DNA of 64,000 nucleotides from assembly GCF_030161575.1 (NCBI RefSeq), contig NZ_BSUL01000001.1, positions 620,001-684,000 on the forward strand, given 5' to 3'. Of this stretch, positions 25,977 to 35,971 are shown piece after piece. Below the pieces are notes generated by a model. That model saw only the letters and a list, made by a program, of their open reading frames with translations, did no database searches and had not been told where the DNA came from. The position numbers were made by a program, and so were the translations under genes. Each line of letters begins with the position of its first letter. The first letter of the stretch is position 1. The stretch comes from Arenivirga flava. Its GTDB lineage: Bacteria > Actinomycetota > Actinomycetes > Actinomycetales > Microbacteriaceae.

Positions 25977-28019
25977 TCAGTCCTCCCGCAGCACGATCAC
26001 GTCGCGCGGCGCGATCGTGAGGGTCTGGCCTTGCTCGATGCGCGCGCCAGTCAGCACATCCACCCCGCTGGCGTGGGCGATGACCTCCACCGGCTCGAGG
26101 CCGTGGTGCAGCAGGAACGCGAAGCGACCGCCGGTTCCCTGGCGCACGGCGAACTCGAGGTCGTGCGCACCGGCGTAGGGACCGACGAGGCCGTGCCGCT
26201 CGAGGATCGGCGCGAACAGCCGCGCCAGCGCCGCGTCGTCGGCATGGGCGGCCACGTACCAGGCCTCACCCGAACCGACCGCGTTGCGGGTGACGACGGG
26301 GCGGCCGGCGTAGAAGTCGTGCTCGTAGACCGCCTCCGTCTCGGCGCCCTCCGGAACGAGGAGCTCGAAGACCAGGCTCGCTGAGCCCTCGACGCCGTCG
26401 GCCCAGCGCACGCCGTTGACCTCGCCCGGCGGCAGCGAGTCCGTCTCCTCCACGCGCACGCCGAAGAGCGGGGCGAACGGGCCGGGTGCGTCGCCGAGGA
26501 AGGCGTTGTCGCTCGCATCCACCCGCCCCGTCAGGGCGCTGGCGACGACGGTGCCGCCGCGCTCGGCGACGGCGCGCATCCGCTCGGCCACATCGTTCTG
26601 CACCAGGTGCAGCTGCGGCGCGACGACGAGGTCGTAGCCGTCGAGGTCGTCGTGCACCGAGATCACGTCGAGGTCGACACCGGCCTGCCAGAGCGCGCGG
26701 TGGTAGGCCTGCACGACGGCCGGGTAGGCGAGGTGCCGGTTGAGGCCGTCGGTGATCTCGCTGGCCCACCAGCTGTTCCAGTCGAAGACGAGGGCGGCCC
26801 GCGCCGGCGTGCGAGCGCCGAGCAGCGCGTCGCCCACCCGCTCGAACTCGGCACCGAGCGCCGCGGCCTCGCGGAAGGAGCGCGTGTCGGTGCGGCCGGC
26901 GTGGTCGAGCAGGGCGCCGTGGTACTTCTCGCAGGCGCCCGGCGACTGCCGCATCTGGAAGTAGAGCACCGCATCCGCTCCGTGGGCCACCGACTGCCAC
27001 GACCACAGTCGCAGCACGCCGGGACGCTTGACCGGATTCACGTCGCGGCTGGCCGTGATGGTGGGCGTCTGCTCCATCACCCAGAACGGATCGCCCTGCT
27101 TGAGGCCGCGCATGAGGTCGTGCGTGAGCGCCATGCGCGCGTGCTCGCGGTCGCCGGGCGGGTAGTTGTCCCACGAGACGAAGTCGAGGTGCTCGGCCCA
27201 GCGCTGGTAGTCGAGCGGGCGGAACATCCCCATGAAGTTCGTCGTCGCCGGCGTCGTCGCGTCGTGCGCGCGGATCGCGGCCTTCTCGTCGAGGTAGTTG
27301 CGCAGCATGCTGTCGCTCATGAAGCGCAGGTAGTCGAGGGTGTTGCCCTGGAACGCGGTGTGGTTGGGGCCGCGCCAGTGCTCGCTGAGGATGTTCGGCG
27401 GCACGATCTCGTCCCAGTCGCCGTAGGTGTGCGACCAGAACGTGGCGTTCCAGGCGCGGTTGAGCTCGTCGAGGCTGCCGTAGCGCTCGCGCAGCCACAC
27501 GCGGTATGCGATGCCGCAGTTGTCGCACCAGCAGCCGCCGTCGAAGCCGCCGTACTCGTTGCCGATGTGCCAGGCGACGAGCTGCGGGTGGTTGCCGTAG
27601 CGCTCGGCGAGGCGGCCGGCCAGCGCGGGGGAGAGGCGGCGGAACACCGGCGAGTTCGGGCAGTGGTTGTGGCGCTGCCCGTACCGGTGCTTGCGACCCT
27701 GGAAGTCGACGCGGGTCACCTCGGGGTGCTGGTGGGCGAGCCACGGCGGCAGCGCGCCGGTGGCGGTGGCGAGCACGAAGCTGCGACCCGTCGCCACGAC
27801 GTGCTCGATGATCGCGTCGAGCTGGCTGAAGTCGAACTCGTGCTCCGAGGGCTGCAGCTGCGCCCAGTCGAACACGCCGAGCGTCAGGGTCTCGATGCCG
27901 GCCTCGGCGAACGCCGCGGCGTCCTCGTCCCACACCTCCCGCGGCCACTGCTCGGGGTTGTAGTCGCCGCCGTAGAGGATCTTGCGGGCGGCGGCGTCGG
28001 TGCGGTCGGTGAGCGTCAC
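25977..28019 (-). CDS. GH42 beta-galactosidase
   Basis: A 680-residue glycosidase hydrolysing terminal beta-galactosides (some members act on arabinopyranosides). Acid/base Glu155 in AWHIGNEYGG and nucleophile Glu316 in WVMEQTP are both present. The four-cysteine zinc site typical of GH42 (Cys120, Cys163, Cys165, Cys168) is seen in HNHCPNSP and GGCWCDNCG. A trimerisation and a C-terminal beta domain follow. GTG 28019 overlaps the DUF624 stop by 4 bp (GTGA). No signal peptide. Last gene of the six-gene xylan-type operon, so it probably acts on an imported galactosylated oligomer. Confidence 0.94.
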   Translation of the reverse strand: MTLTDRTDAAARKILYGGDYNPEQWPREVWDEDAAAFAEAGIETLTLGVFDWAQLQPSEHEFDFSQLDAIIEHVVATGRSFVLATATGALPPWLAHQHPEVTRVDFQGRKHRYGQRHNHCPNSPVFRRLSPALAGRLAERYGNHPQLVAWHIGNEYGGFDGGCWCDNCGIAYRVWLRERYGSLDELNRAWNATFWSHTYGDWDEIVPPNILSEHWRGPNHTAFQGNTLDYLRFMSDSMLRNYLDEKAAIRAHDATTPATTNFMGMFRPLDYQRWAEHLDFVSWDNYPPGDREHARMALTHDLMRGLKQGDPFWVMEQTPTITASRDVNPVKRPGVLRLWSWQSVAHGADAVLYFQMRQSPGACEKYHGALLDHAGRTDTRSFREAAALGAEFERVGDALLGARTPARAALVFDWNSWWASEITDGLNRHLAYPAVVQAYHRALWQAGVDLDVISVHDDLDGYDLVVAPQLHLVQNDVAERMRAVAERGGTVVASALTGRVDASDNAFLGDAPGPFAPLFGVRVEETDSLPPGEVNGVRWADGVEGSASLVFELLVPEGAETEAVYEHDFYAGRPVVTRNAVGSGEAWYVAAHADDAALARLFAPILERHGLVGPYAGAHDLEFAVRQGTGGRFAFLLHHGLEPVEVIAHASGVDVLTGARIEQGQTLTIAPRDVIVLRED

Positions 28020-28701
28020 GAGACGAAGTTCTCCTCGATGTCGGAGCGGATGGGGCGGGTGCCGTGCAGCAGCACCAGCGCGAGGACGGCGCTGAGCAGG
28101 ATCGGCACGAGCTCGGAGAGCAGCACCAGCGAGGCGGCGATCACCACCGCCAGCGCGAGCGTCGCGAGCGTCGACCGCGGCGAGCGGACGACGTAGTAGG
28201 CGGCCAGGCGCAGCACGTCGCGGGTGCGCAGCGCGTACAGGGCCGTGATGACGAGGGCGTTCGCGGCCACGAGCAGCAGCACGACGAGCAGCACGACGGT
28301 GATCGCGCCGAGCACCTCGCCGCCGGGCACCGCGTCGGCGCCCAGCAGGTTGATGCCGAGCACGGTGGCGGCGCCGAGGGCCGGCACCCACCACCGCAGC
28401 ACGGGCAGGGCGTTCAGCCGGTAGCCGCGCCAGAAGTGGCGGGCCGGCTGGAGGAGGGCTCGGCCAGCGCCCGCCGCCACGCGAAGAGCGCGGCGGCGAG
28501 CGACGGGCCGAGCGGCACGGCCGCGAGGGCGACCAGGGGCAGGTTGCTCGCATCCGCTCGCAGCAGCAGCAGCATCGCGATGCCGGGGCTGGCCGTCAGC
28601 AGCAGCAGTCCCTGGTACACGAGCACGTGGTAGACGGCGAGGGCGCCTCGGGCGAGGGCCCCCTCACCCGCCTCCCGGCGCTGCGGAGCGGTGGCGGTCA
28701 T
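28016..28701 (-). CDS. DUF624 (YesL-like) membrane protein (one frameshift)
   Basis: A protein of about 228 residues with five or six membrane helices. The N-terminal part (VYHVLVYQGLLLLTASPGIA) and the later ARHFWRGYRLNALPVLRWWV are characteristic of DUF624/YesL proteins, which accompany Lpl-type sugar importers in pectin and hemicellulose operons; their function is unknown. The two parts are in different frames. One base is missing at about 28453-28454 (GGAGG where GGGAGG is needed), after WRRALAEPS. The start overlaps the binding-protein stop by one base, and the stop overlaps the GH42 start. Confidence 0.82.
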
Positions 28702-30338
28702 CAGCCGTTCGCCTCCTCGAAGCGCTCCGCGGCGCCGTTCACGAGGTCGACGTAGGTCGAGGAGCCCTTGGCCTCGAGCTCGGCGACGTAGGAGTCCCAG
28801 TCGTCGAGGCTGCGGTCGCCGAGGATGAACTGCAGCGTCGCCTGCGCCGTGAAGTCGGCCAGCGGCGTCTCGAGCAGGGTCGCCTGCTCGCGCTCGGCCT
28901 CGCTGAACGGGTAGGCCGGCGGCAGCGGCAGCGTCTCCTTCTCGTTCATGGCGGCCTGGAACACGAGCTCCTCCTCGGAGAAGGTCGACTGCAGCAGCTC
29001 GGTCGGGCCGCCGTACGCGAAGACGCCGTTCGAGAAGCCGAAGTCCTTCTGCAGGTGCTTCGTGGCACCCGGGTTGAGGCCGACGAAGTCGATGTCCTCG
29101 GCGAGCACGCGCTTGCCCTCGGCGTCCTTCGTGAAGGTGGTGCCCTCGACGCCCCACTTGGCGAACTCGAGGCCGGCGTCGGAGTACCAGAGCCAGTCGA
29201 TGAACTGCATCATCGCGACGAAGTCCTCCCGCTCGGTGGCGGCGGAGCTGATCATGATGCCGTTCTCGAGCTGCGTGGTGCCGCTGATGACGTTGCCGGC
29301 GGGGCCGGCGGGCAGCGGGATCTTGACGACCTCCGCATCCGGCTGGGTGTCGGCGAGCGTCGGGCGGTAGTCGTTCACGAGCGTCTGCGCGTTCGTGCTG
29401 ATGGCGAAGGAACGCCCGTTCGTGAACTTCTGGATGGCGGTGTCGTCGTCCTGCGTGAAGCTCTCGGGGTCGACCAGTCCCTCCTCGACGAGGGAGGACA
29501 CGTACTCCACGAAGTCGCGGTACTCGTCGGTGCCGCCGGTGTAGGCGAACTCGCCGGAGGCCTCGTCGAAGGTGGCGTCGTTGTAGCCCCAGCCCGCGGA
29601 GGTGCCGTAGGTCATCGCCACCAGGCTCAGGAAGTTGCCGCCCGGGGTCGGCACGTTGAAGCGGTCCGACAGCGGGTACATGTCCGGGTACGCGGCCTTG
29701 ACGGCGCGCAGCACGTCGCGGAACTCGTCCCAGTCGCCCGGTGCCTCGAGGCCGAGCTCGGTCATGATGTCCTGCCGCACGGCGATGGTGTAGTCCTGCC
29801 ACGGGTTCTCGTGCAGGCCGGGCAGCACGTAGAACTCGCCGTCCTCCTGGCGCAGCGTGTCGAGGTTGTCCTCGAGACCCCAGCGCTCCACCTTGTCCGT
29901 GAAGTTCGGCATGAGGTCGAGGTAGTCGCTGACCGGCAGCACCGCCCCGGAGGCGACGAAGGGCGTCTCCTGCCCGGCGTAGGTCTTCGGCAGGATGGGC
30001 GGGGCGTCGCCGGCGCCCACGAGCAGGCTGCGCTTCTGCTCGTAGTCGCTCATCGGCACGATGGTCGGCTCGAGCGTCACGTTCGTGCGCTTGCCGAGCT
30101 CCTCCCAGAAGAGCCAGTCGTCCTTGATCGGGTAGTTCGGGTGCTCGCTGTAGAGGATCGGGAAGGTCAGCGCCTCGGTGGCGGTGAACTGGTCGCCGAC
30201 CGCGTACGCGTCCATCGCGCCGAGCGTCTGCTCGCTGACGTCGACGTCCTCGCTGCTGCTGCCGCAGGCGGCGAGGCCGAGGCCCAACGCCACGGCGGCG
30301 CCGACGCCGCCCGCCCTGAGGAGTGCTCGTGACTTCAT
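28701..30338 (-). CDS. Oligosaccharide-binding lipoprotein (LplA-like)
   Basis: A 545-residue extracellular binding protein, the large type that works with LplB and LplC permeases on complex oligosaccharides. Lipoprotein signal: MKSRALLRAGGVGAA, a hydrophobic run, lipobox LAAC with Cys25. Repeated WxxW-rich regions (DDWLFWEELGKRTNVTLEP, MMQFIDWLWYSDAGLEFAKW) match the family. It follows the lplC-type permease by 44 bp and precedes the DUF624 gene with one base overlap. The imported sugar is inferred from the operon enzymes: a decorated xylo-oligosaccharide. Confidence 0.9.
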   Translation of the reverse strand: MKSRALLRAGGVGAAVALGLGLAACGSSSEDVDVSEQTLGAMDAYAVGDQFTATEALTFPILYSEHPNYPIKDDWLFWEELGKRTNVTLEPTIVPMSDYEQKRSLLVGAGDAPPILPKTYAGQETPFVASGAVLPVSDYLDLMPNFTDKVERWGLEDNLDTLRQEDGEFYVLPGLHENPWQDYTIAVRQDIMTELGLEAPGDWDEFRDVLRAVKAAYPDMYPLSDRFNVPTPGGNFLSLVAMTYGTSAGWGYNDATFDEASGEFAYTGGTDEYRDFVEYVSSLVEEGLVDPESFTQDDDTAIQKFTNGRSFAISTNAQTLVNDYRPTLADTQPDAEVVKIPLPAGPAGNVISGTTQLENGIMISSAATEREDFVAMMQFIDWLWYSDAGLEFAKWGVEGTTFTKDAEGKRVLAEDIDFVGLNPGATKHLQKDFGFSNGVFAYGGPTELLQSTFSEEELVFQAAMNEKETLPLPPAYPFSEAEREQATLLETPLADFTAQATLQFILGDRSLDDWDSYVAELEAKGSSTYVDLVNGAAERFEEANG

Positions 30339-30382
30339 GCTGTGTTCCTTTCGTAGCCGACGTCGCTGTCGGGGGTGGTGGG

Positions 30383-31306
30383 TCAGCCCTTGACCGAGCC
30401 GAGCATGACGCCCGACACGAAGTAGCGCTGGATGAACGGGTAGACGCAGAGGATCGGCAGCACCGTGAGCACCATGGTCACGGCCTTGATGTTCGAGGCG
30501 ACCTGGGCGAGGTCGCCGCTGCCGCTGCCGAGCGAGCTCGCCGTGGAGGCACCCGCGATGAGGTTGCGCAGGTAGATGGTGACCGGGAACAGCTCCTGCT
30601 GGTTGAGGTACAGGAACGCCTGGAACCAGGAGTTCCAGAACGTCACCGCGTAGAAGAGCACCATCGTGGCGATGACGGCCTTCGACAGCGGCAGCACGAT
30701 GCGCAGCAGGATCCCGTACGTCGAGAGCCCGTCGATCTGCGCCGCCTCCTCCAGCTCGGCCGGCAGGTTCTCGAAGAACGCCTTCATGACGAGCAGGTTG
30801 AACACCGAGATCGCGTTCGGCAGCACGATCGCCCAGATGCTGTTCGTGAGACCGAGGCTCGAGATGAGCACGTAGTTCGGGATCAGCCCGCCGTTGAAGA
30901 ACATCGTGAACACGGCGATGCCGATGAGCAGGCCGCGACCGCGGATGTTCCGCTTCGAGATGACGTAAGCGTACGTCGTGGTGAGCACCATGGCGATCGC
31001 CGTGGCGACGACCGTGTAGAGCACGGTGTTGCCGTAGTTGCGCCAGAACATGCCGTCGCCCATCACGAGTTGGTACGTCGTGATGTTGAACCCCTGCGGG
31101 ATCAGGTTGACCTCGCCGGCGCGGATGAAGGACTCCCCGCTGAACGACTGGGCGATGATGTTGAGGAAGGGGTACAGGGTGACGAAGACGACCCCCAGCA
31201 GGACCGCGCCGTTCACGACCTGGAAGACGCGGTAGCCGCGCGAGTCCTTCATCCGCTTCGGACGGTTCGAGCGGATGCGGGGGCGGTCGTCGTTCGTGAT
31301 GGTCAC
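30383..31306 (-). CDS. lplC: ABC permease, LplC type
   Basis: A 307-residue membrane subunit of the oligosaccharide importer. The EAA loop reads AELEEAAQIDGLSTYGILLRIVLPLSK, and the C-terminus is RYFVSGVMLGSVKG, typical of LplC/YtcP. GTG 31306 overlaps the LplB stop (GTGA); an adjacent GTG at 31309 is equally possible. The first helix begins at about residue 30 (VFQVVNGAVLLGVVFVTLYP). Its ATPase must come from elsewhere, as in other Lpl systems. Confidence 0.91.
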   Translation of the reverse strand: MTITNDDRPRIRSNRPKRMKDSRGYRVFQVVNGAVLLGVVFVTLYPFLNIIAQSFSGESFIRAGEVNLIPQGFNITTYQLVMGDGMFWRNYGNTVLYTVVATAIAMVLTTTYAYVISKRNIRGRGLLIGIAVFTMFFNGGLIPNYVLISSLGLTNSIWAIVLPNAISVFNLLVMKAFFENLPAELEEAAQIDGLSTYGILLRIVLPLSKAVIATMVLFYAVTFWNSWFQAFLYLNQQELFPVTIYLRNLIAGASTASSLGSGSGDLAQVASNIKAVTMVLTVLPILCVYPFIQRYFVSGVMLGSVKG

Positions 31307-32340
31307 CACAGGCTGGTCCCGACTACTCGGCGCGAGATCGCGTTGGCGGAGAGGATGAGGGTGAGGCCGATGAGGGCCTCGAACATGCCGATCGCGGCGG
31401 CGTAGCTGAAGTTGTTCGACTCGAGGCCGACCCGGTACAGATACGTGGCGATCACGTCGGCCGTGGGATACGTGAGGGGGTTGTAGATGAGCAGGATCTT
31501 CTCGAAGCCCACCGCCATGAAGGTGCCGATGTTGAGGATCAGCAGCGTGATCATGGTCGGGCGGATGCCCGGCAGGGTCACGTGCAGCGTCTGCTTCCAG
31601 CGGTTCGCACCGTCGATGCGGGCGGCCTCGTAGAGGCTCTGATCGATCTGGGTCAGCGCCGCGAGGTAGAGGATCGTGCCCCAGCCGACCGTCTGCCACA
31701 CCTCGGAGGAGACGTAGACGGTCAGGAACCACTCGGGCCGCTGCATGAACGGCACGGCATCGCCGCCGAAGGCCCGCACGACCTGGTTGACCGTGCCCTC
31801 GAGGGAGAGCAGCTGCAGCAGCATGCCGGCGATGATGACGATCGAGAGGAAGTGCGGCAGGTACGAGACGGTCTGCACGAAGCGCTTGAAGTAGCGGGTG
31901 CGCACCTCGTTGAGCAGCAGCGCCAGGATGATCGGCGCCGGGAACGCGATGAGCAGCGAGACCAGGCCGATGGTGAGCGTGTTGCCGAAGACGTTCCAGA
32001 ACGTGGGGTCGTTCAGGAACATCTCGACGTAGCGCAGGCCCACCCACTCCTCGCCGAAGATGCTGCCGCCGGGCTGGAACCGGCGGAAGGCGATGACGTT
32101 GCCGGCCATGGGCAGGTAGCGGAAGATCAGGAAGAAGGCGAGCGGTAGCAGCACCAGCGTGTAGAGCTGCCAGTCGCGGCGGATGGCCTTGCGCCAGGGG
32201 AGCTTGCCGCGGCCGGTCGCCGCCCGGCCGCGTCGACCGCGCGGCGGGCGGGCCTCGGCGGCGAGCATCGCGCTCGTGGCCGCCTCCGGTCCGCTCGCGC
32301 GAGCGCCGTCGGGGGCGGTCGTTGGTTCGTGCAGGCTCAT
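31303..32340 (-). CDS. lplB: ABC permease, LplB type
   Basis: A 345-residue partner permease. It has a long, charged cytoplasmic N-terminus (about 55 residues with GRRGRAATGRGKLPWRKAIR), then YTLVLLPLAFFLIFRYLPMA as the first helix and the LplB hallmark WVGLRYVEMF. The EAA loop is YEAARIDGANRWKQTLHVTLPGI. The ATG at 32340 overlaps the GH3 stop by 4 bp, and the stop overlaps the LplC start. The coupling implies equal production of the two permeases. Confidence 0.92.
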   Translation of the reverse strand: MSLHEPTTAPDGARASGPEAATSAMLAAEARPPRGRRGRAATGRGKLPWRKAIRRDWQLYTLVLLPLAFFLIFRYLPMAGNVIAFRRFQPGGSIFGEEWVGLRYVEMFLNDPTFWNVFGNTLTIGLVSLLIAFPAPIILALLLNEVRTRYFKRFVQTVSYLPHFLSIVIIAGMLLQLLSLEGTVNQVVRAFGGDAVPFMQRPEWFLTVYVSSEVWQTVGWGTILYLAALTQIDQSLYEAARIDGANRWKQTLHVTLPGIRPTMITLLILNIGTFMAVGFEKILLIYNPLTYPTADVIATYLYRVGLESNNFSYAAAIGMFEALIGLTLILSANAISRRVVGTSLW

Positions 32341-34675
32341 ACCGGCACCGCCTCGAACGCCTCGACCCTCGCGGTCGCGAGCAGTTCGCGGTCCTGCCCG
32401 ACGCGGCGCTCGGCGCCGACGGAGACCAGGTCGAGCTCGGCGACCACGTCACCGCTCGACCGAGCGACGCGCAGCTGCACGGCGCCCGGCTCGACGATGC
32501 GGTGTCCGGCCCGTCCCGTGAAGGAGAGCAGGTCGGCGTGCACCGTCAGCACGACGCGGGCGCTGGCCCCCGGCTCGAGTGCGACGCGCTGGAAGCCGAC
32601 GAGGCGCTGCACCGGGCGCACGACCTGCGCGACTGGGTCGTGCGCGTAGAGCTGCACGACGTCGGCGCCGCTGCGCTCGCCCGTGTTGGTCACGGTCACC
32701 GCGACCTCGACGGCCGAGTCGACCGGCCATTCCTCCGCGCCGCCGAGGATCTCGACGCCGCTCCACGCGAAGTCCGTGTAGCCGAGGCCGTGACCGAAGG
32801 GGTAGAGCGGGGTCGGGTCGATGTTGGAGACGCCGGAGCGCTGACCGAGCGGTGCCGTCAGGTAGGTGCCCGGCTGTCCGCCGGGGTCGCGCGGGATGCC
32901 GACGGGCAGTCGACCGGAGGGTGAGACGGCGCCGGTGAGCACCTCGGCGATCGCCGGACCGCCCTCCTGGCCGGGGAAGAAGCCCTGCAGCACGGCCGCG
33001 GCGCGCTCCGCGATGCCGCCGAGCGCGTAGGGGCGACCGGTGAGCAGCACCACGACGACCGGCCTGCCGGTGTCGAGCAGCGCCTCGAGCAGTTCGCGCT
33101 GCACGCCGGGCAGCCGCAGGTCCGCGGCATCGCAGCCCTCACCGGAGGTGCCACGGCCGAAGAGCCCGGCCCGGTCGCCGACGACGGCGATCGTCACGTC
33201 GGCGTCCCGAGCGGCGGCGACGGCCTCGGCGAAGCCGCTGCGATCGTCCGTGTCGACATCGGCGCCGCGTGCGTGCGCCGCGGCGAGGCCGGCCTCGCGC
33301 AGCGAGCCGAGCACGGTCGGGATGTCGAGGCCGATCGGCACGTCGGGATGCTGCGAGCCGACGTGGGCGGGGAAGGAGTAGCAGCCGAGCATGGCCATCG
33401 CCTCGTCGGCCAGCGGACCGACCACGGCGAGGCGTGCATCCTGTGCGAGGGGAGCGCCCCGCGGTTCTCGAGCAGCACGAGCGACTCGCGGGCGAGCCGC
33501 CGGGCGAGGTCGCGTGAGTCCGCGTCGTCGAGCACGGGCGTCTCGGCAGCTGCGACCGCGGCCGGGTCGTCGAGCAGGCCGATGGCGATCTTCTGCTCGA
33601 GCACGCGCAGCAGGGCGCGGTCGACGAGCGCCTCGTCGACGCGCCCGTCGAGCACGGCCTCGCGCAGCGGCGCGCCGAAGGCGTCCACGGTGGGCAGCTC
33701 CACATCCACGCCGGCCTCGAGCGCGAGCCCTGCGGCCTCGCCGCCGTCGCCGGCCACCCTGTGCAGCCGCTCCAGGAAGCGCACGCCGAAGTAGTCGGCC
33801 ACCACGGTGCCCTCGAAGCCCCACTGCTCGCGCAGCAGCTCCGTGAGCAGACGGCGGTCGGATGCGGAGGGCACACCGTCCACATCCGAGTAGGAGTGCA
33901 TGACGGAGCGGGCGCCGCCGTGGCGCAGCGCGGTCTCGAACGGCGGCAGGATCACGTCCGCGAACTCCCGCGAGCCCATGGAGACGGGGGCGAGGTTTCG
34001 GCCGGCGCGCGACGCGGAGTAGCCCGCGAAGTGCTTGAGGGTCGCGATGACGTCGCTGCCCTCGAGGCCGGCGACGTAGCTCGCCCCGATCGCGCCCACG
34101 AGGTACGGGTCCTCGCCGATGGTCTCCTCGGTGCGCCCCCAGCGGTGGTCGCGCGCGACGTCGAGCACGGGAGCCAGTCCCTGGTGCACGCCGGCGGCCC
34201 GCATGCTGCTGCCGATGCGCCCGGCCATCTCCGCCACCAGCTCCGGATCGAAGCTCGCACCCCACGACAGCGGCACCGGGTACGCGGTGGCCCGCCAGGC
34301 GGCGAAGCCGGCCAGGCACTCCTCGTGCACGAGCGCGGGGATGCCGAACCGGCTGTTCGCGGCGATCGCCGCCTGCGAGGCCTCCAGCGAGCGGGCCCCG
34401 GCGACGGGATCGACGGGCGCGGTGCCGTAGGGGCGGGTGAGTTGACCGAGGCCGTGGCGGATGGTCTCGTCCCAGTCGAGCGAGCCGGCCATGTCGGACT
34501 GGTGCGGTGCGACGCCGCCCCCGGAGGCGTCCGCGCCGACCCAGACGCCGACCAGCTGCGCGAGCTTCTCGTCGAGCGTCATGCGGGTGACCAGATCCTC
34601 GGCGCGGGCGCGCGCCGGCAGCGACGCGTCACGCCAGGCCTCGAGCGGATGCTCGTGGGGATGGGGCTGCGGCAT
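32337..34675 (-). CDS. GH3 beta-glucosidase/beta-xylosidase (one frameshift)
   Basis: A restored 779-residue glycoside hydrolase removing terminal beta-xylose or beta-glucose. The N-terminal TIM barrel holds LKHFAGYS (Lys-His, about 213-220) and the nucleophile Asp294 in VVADYFGV. Then come the alpha/beta sandwich (ESLVLLENRGALPLAQ... and TIAVVGDRAGLFGRGTSGEG) and a C-terminal fibronectin-like domain (YPFGHGLGYTDFAWSGV). At 33449-33452 a GGGG run is one base short, breaking the frame after NRGALP. No signal peptide. First gene of the operon; the divergent promoter region has two GTTTCGAAAC-like sites. The context (GH67, acetyl xylan esterase) favours a xylosidase, which is inference. Confidence 0.9.
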
Positions 34676-34740
34676 GGGACTCCTTCGTCTGCGCTCGGTG
34701 GCGCAGCCGAGGGGCGCGAGCCCCGCATCCACGACACCGT

Positions 34741-34849
34741 GTTTCGAAACTTTCGCTCTTGAGAGCGATAGTCGTTGCACCGACCGTAGGGCGCAGTCGC
34801 CCGGTCGTCAAGCCGTTTTCTGCAGGAGTCGTCTCGATTGTTTCGAGAC
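34741..34849. promoter_or_regulatory. Divergent promoter region with two LacI-type operators
   Basis: GTTTCGAAAC at 34741-34750 is a perfect palindrome with central CG. GTTTCGAGAC at 34840-34849 matches it with one change. Between them is a second inverted repeat, CGCTCTTGAGAGCG (34754-34767). The decamer ACTTTCGCTC occurs at 34749 and again at 34890 before lacI. TAGCGT at 34875-34880 is the likely -10 for lacI. The paired sites fit looping or dual repression of both directions. Confidence 0.65.
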
Positions 34850-34917
34850 CGTAGAGGGAACGCGCCCGCTCTGCTAGCGTCGCCCCGATACTTTCGCTCG
34901 ATGAGAAGGGCGCTCCG

Positions 34918-35961
34918 TTGACGACGACGAGTCCTGCCGACAGCCCTGCGGGCGCGCCCGCCACGATCGCTTCGATCGCCGCCGAACTCGGGGTCTCGGT
35001 GCCCACGGTGTCGAAGGTGCTCAACGGCCGCGCCGACGTCGCCGCCGACACGCGCGCCCGCGTCGAGGGCGCGCTGCAGAAGCACCAGTACCGGCGGCGC
35101 ACGCAGGCGACCGGTCCTCGATCCGCTCCGCTCATCGACCTGGTCTTCCACGAGCTCGACTCGGCGTGGTCGATCGAGATCATCAAGGGCGTGCGCCGCA
35201 CCGCCGGCGACCTCGGCATCGGCACGGTGCTCTCGGAGCTCGGCGGGCGGCACAGGCCGCAGCAGAGCTGGCTCGACGGGGTTCTGGCACGGCGGCCGCT
35301 CGGCGTGCTGCTGGTGCTCTCGCGCCTCGAGGCCGCGCAGCAGCACCAGCTCGAGAGCCGCTCGATCCCGTACGTCGTGCTCGACACCGACGGCGAGCCG
35401 CAGGCCGATGTGCCGACGGTCGGCTCGAACAACTGGATGGGCGGGCTCTCGGCCACCCGGCACCTGCTCGAGCTCGGCCACCGCCGCGTCGCGGTGATCT
35501 CCGGGCCGGCGGACGTGCTCTGCTCCCGGGCGCGCATCGACGGCTTCCGCAGCGCGCACGACGAGCTCGGCGTGGGCGTCGACCCCTCGCTGGTCCGCTA
35601 CGGCGACTTCGAGGTGGAGGGCGGCTACCGCCACGGTCGCGAGCTGCTCGACCGCCCGGACCGGCCCACCGCGATCTTCGCCGGCTCCGACATGCAGGCG
35701 CTCGGCGTGCTGCGCGCCGCACGCGAGCTCGGCATCGACGTGCCCCGCGAGCTCTCGGTCGTCGGCTACGACGACCTGCCGCTCGCCGCGTGGGTCGGCC
35801 CGGCGCTGACCACCGTGCATCAGCCCCTCGTCGAGATGGCGGCCACGGCGACGAGGATGCTCGTCGACCTCTCGCGCGGCGTGCCGCCGAAGCCGCCGCG
35901 CATCGAGCTGCAGACCCAGCTCGTCGTCCGCGAGAGCACCACCGCCCCGCCCGCCGTCTGA
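34918..35961 (+). CDS. LacI-family repressor of the xylan-type locus
   Basis: A 347-residue regulator. The helix-turn-helix is ATIASIAAELGVSVPTVSKVLNG at residues 15-37, followed by the LacI hinge (KHQYRRR) and a sugar-sensing domain (LIDLVFHELDSAWSIEI, and GYDDLPLAAWVGPALTTVHQP near the C-terminus). TTG 34918 is chosen because AGAAGGG at 34904-34910 gives 7-nt spacing. It is divergent from the GH3/lpl operon and cotranscribed with the acetyl xylan esterase gene (10-bp gap). Likely binds the GTTTCGAAAC-type sites; effector presumably a xylo-oligosaccharide. Confidence 0.92.
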   Translation: MTTTSPADSPAGAPATIASIAAELGVSVPTVSKVLNGRADVAADTRARVEGALQKHQYRRRTQATGPRSAPLIDLVFHELDSAWSIEIIKGVRRTAGDLGIGTVLSELGGRHRPQQSWLDGVLARRPLGVLLVLSRLEAAQQHQLESRSIPYVVLDTDGEPQADVPTVGSNNWMGGLSATRHLLELGHRRVAVISGPADVLCSRARIDGFRSAHDELGVGVDPSLVRYGDFEVEGGYRHGRELLDRPDRPTAIFAGSDMQALGVLRAARELGIDVPRELSVVGYDDLPLAAWVGPALTTVHQPLVEMAATATRMLVDLSRGVPPKPPRIELQTQLVVRESTTAPPAV

Positions 35962-35971
35962 AGGAGGCCCC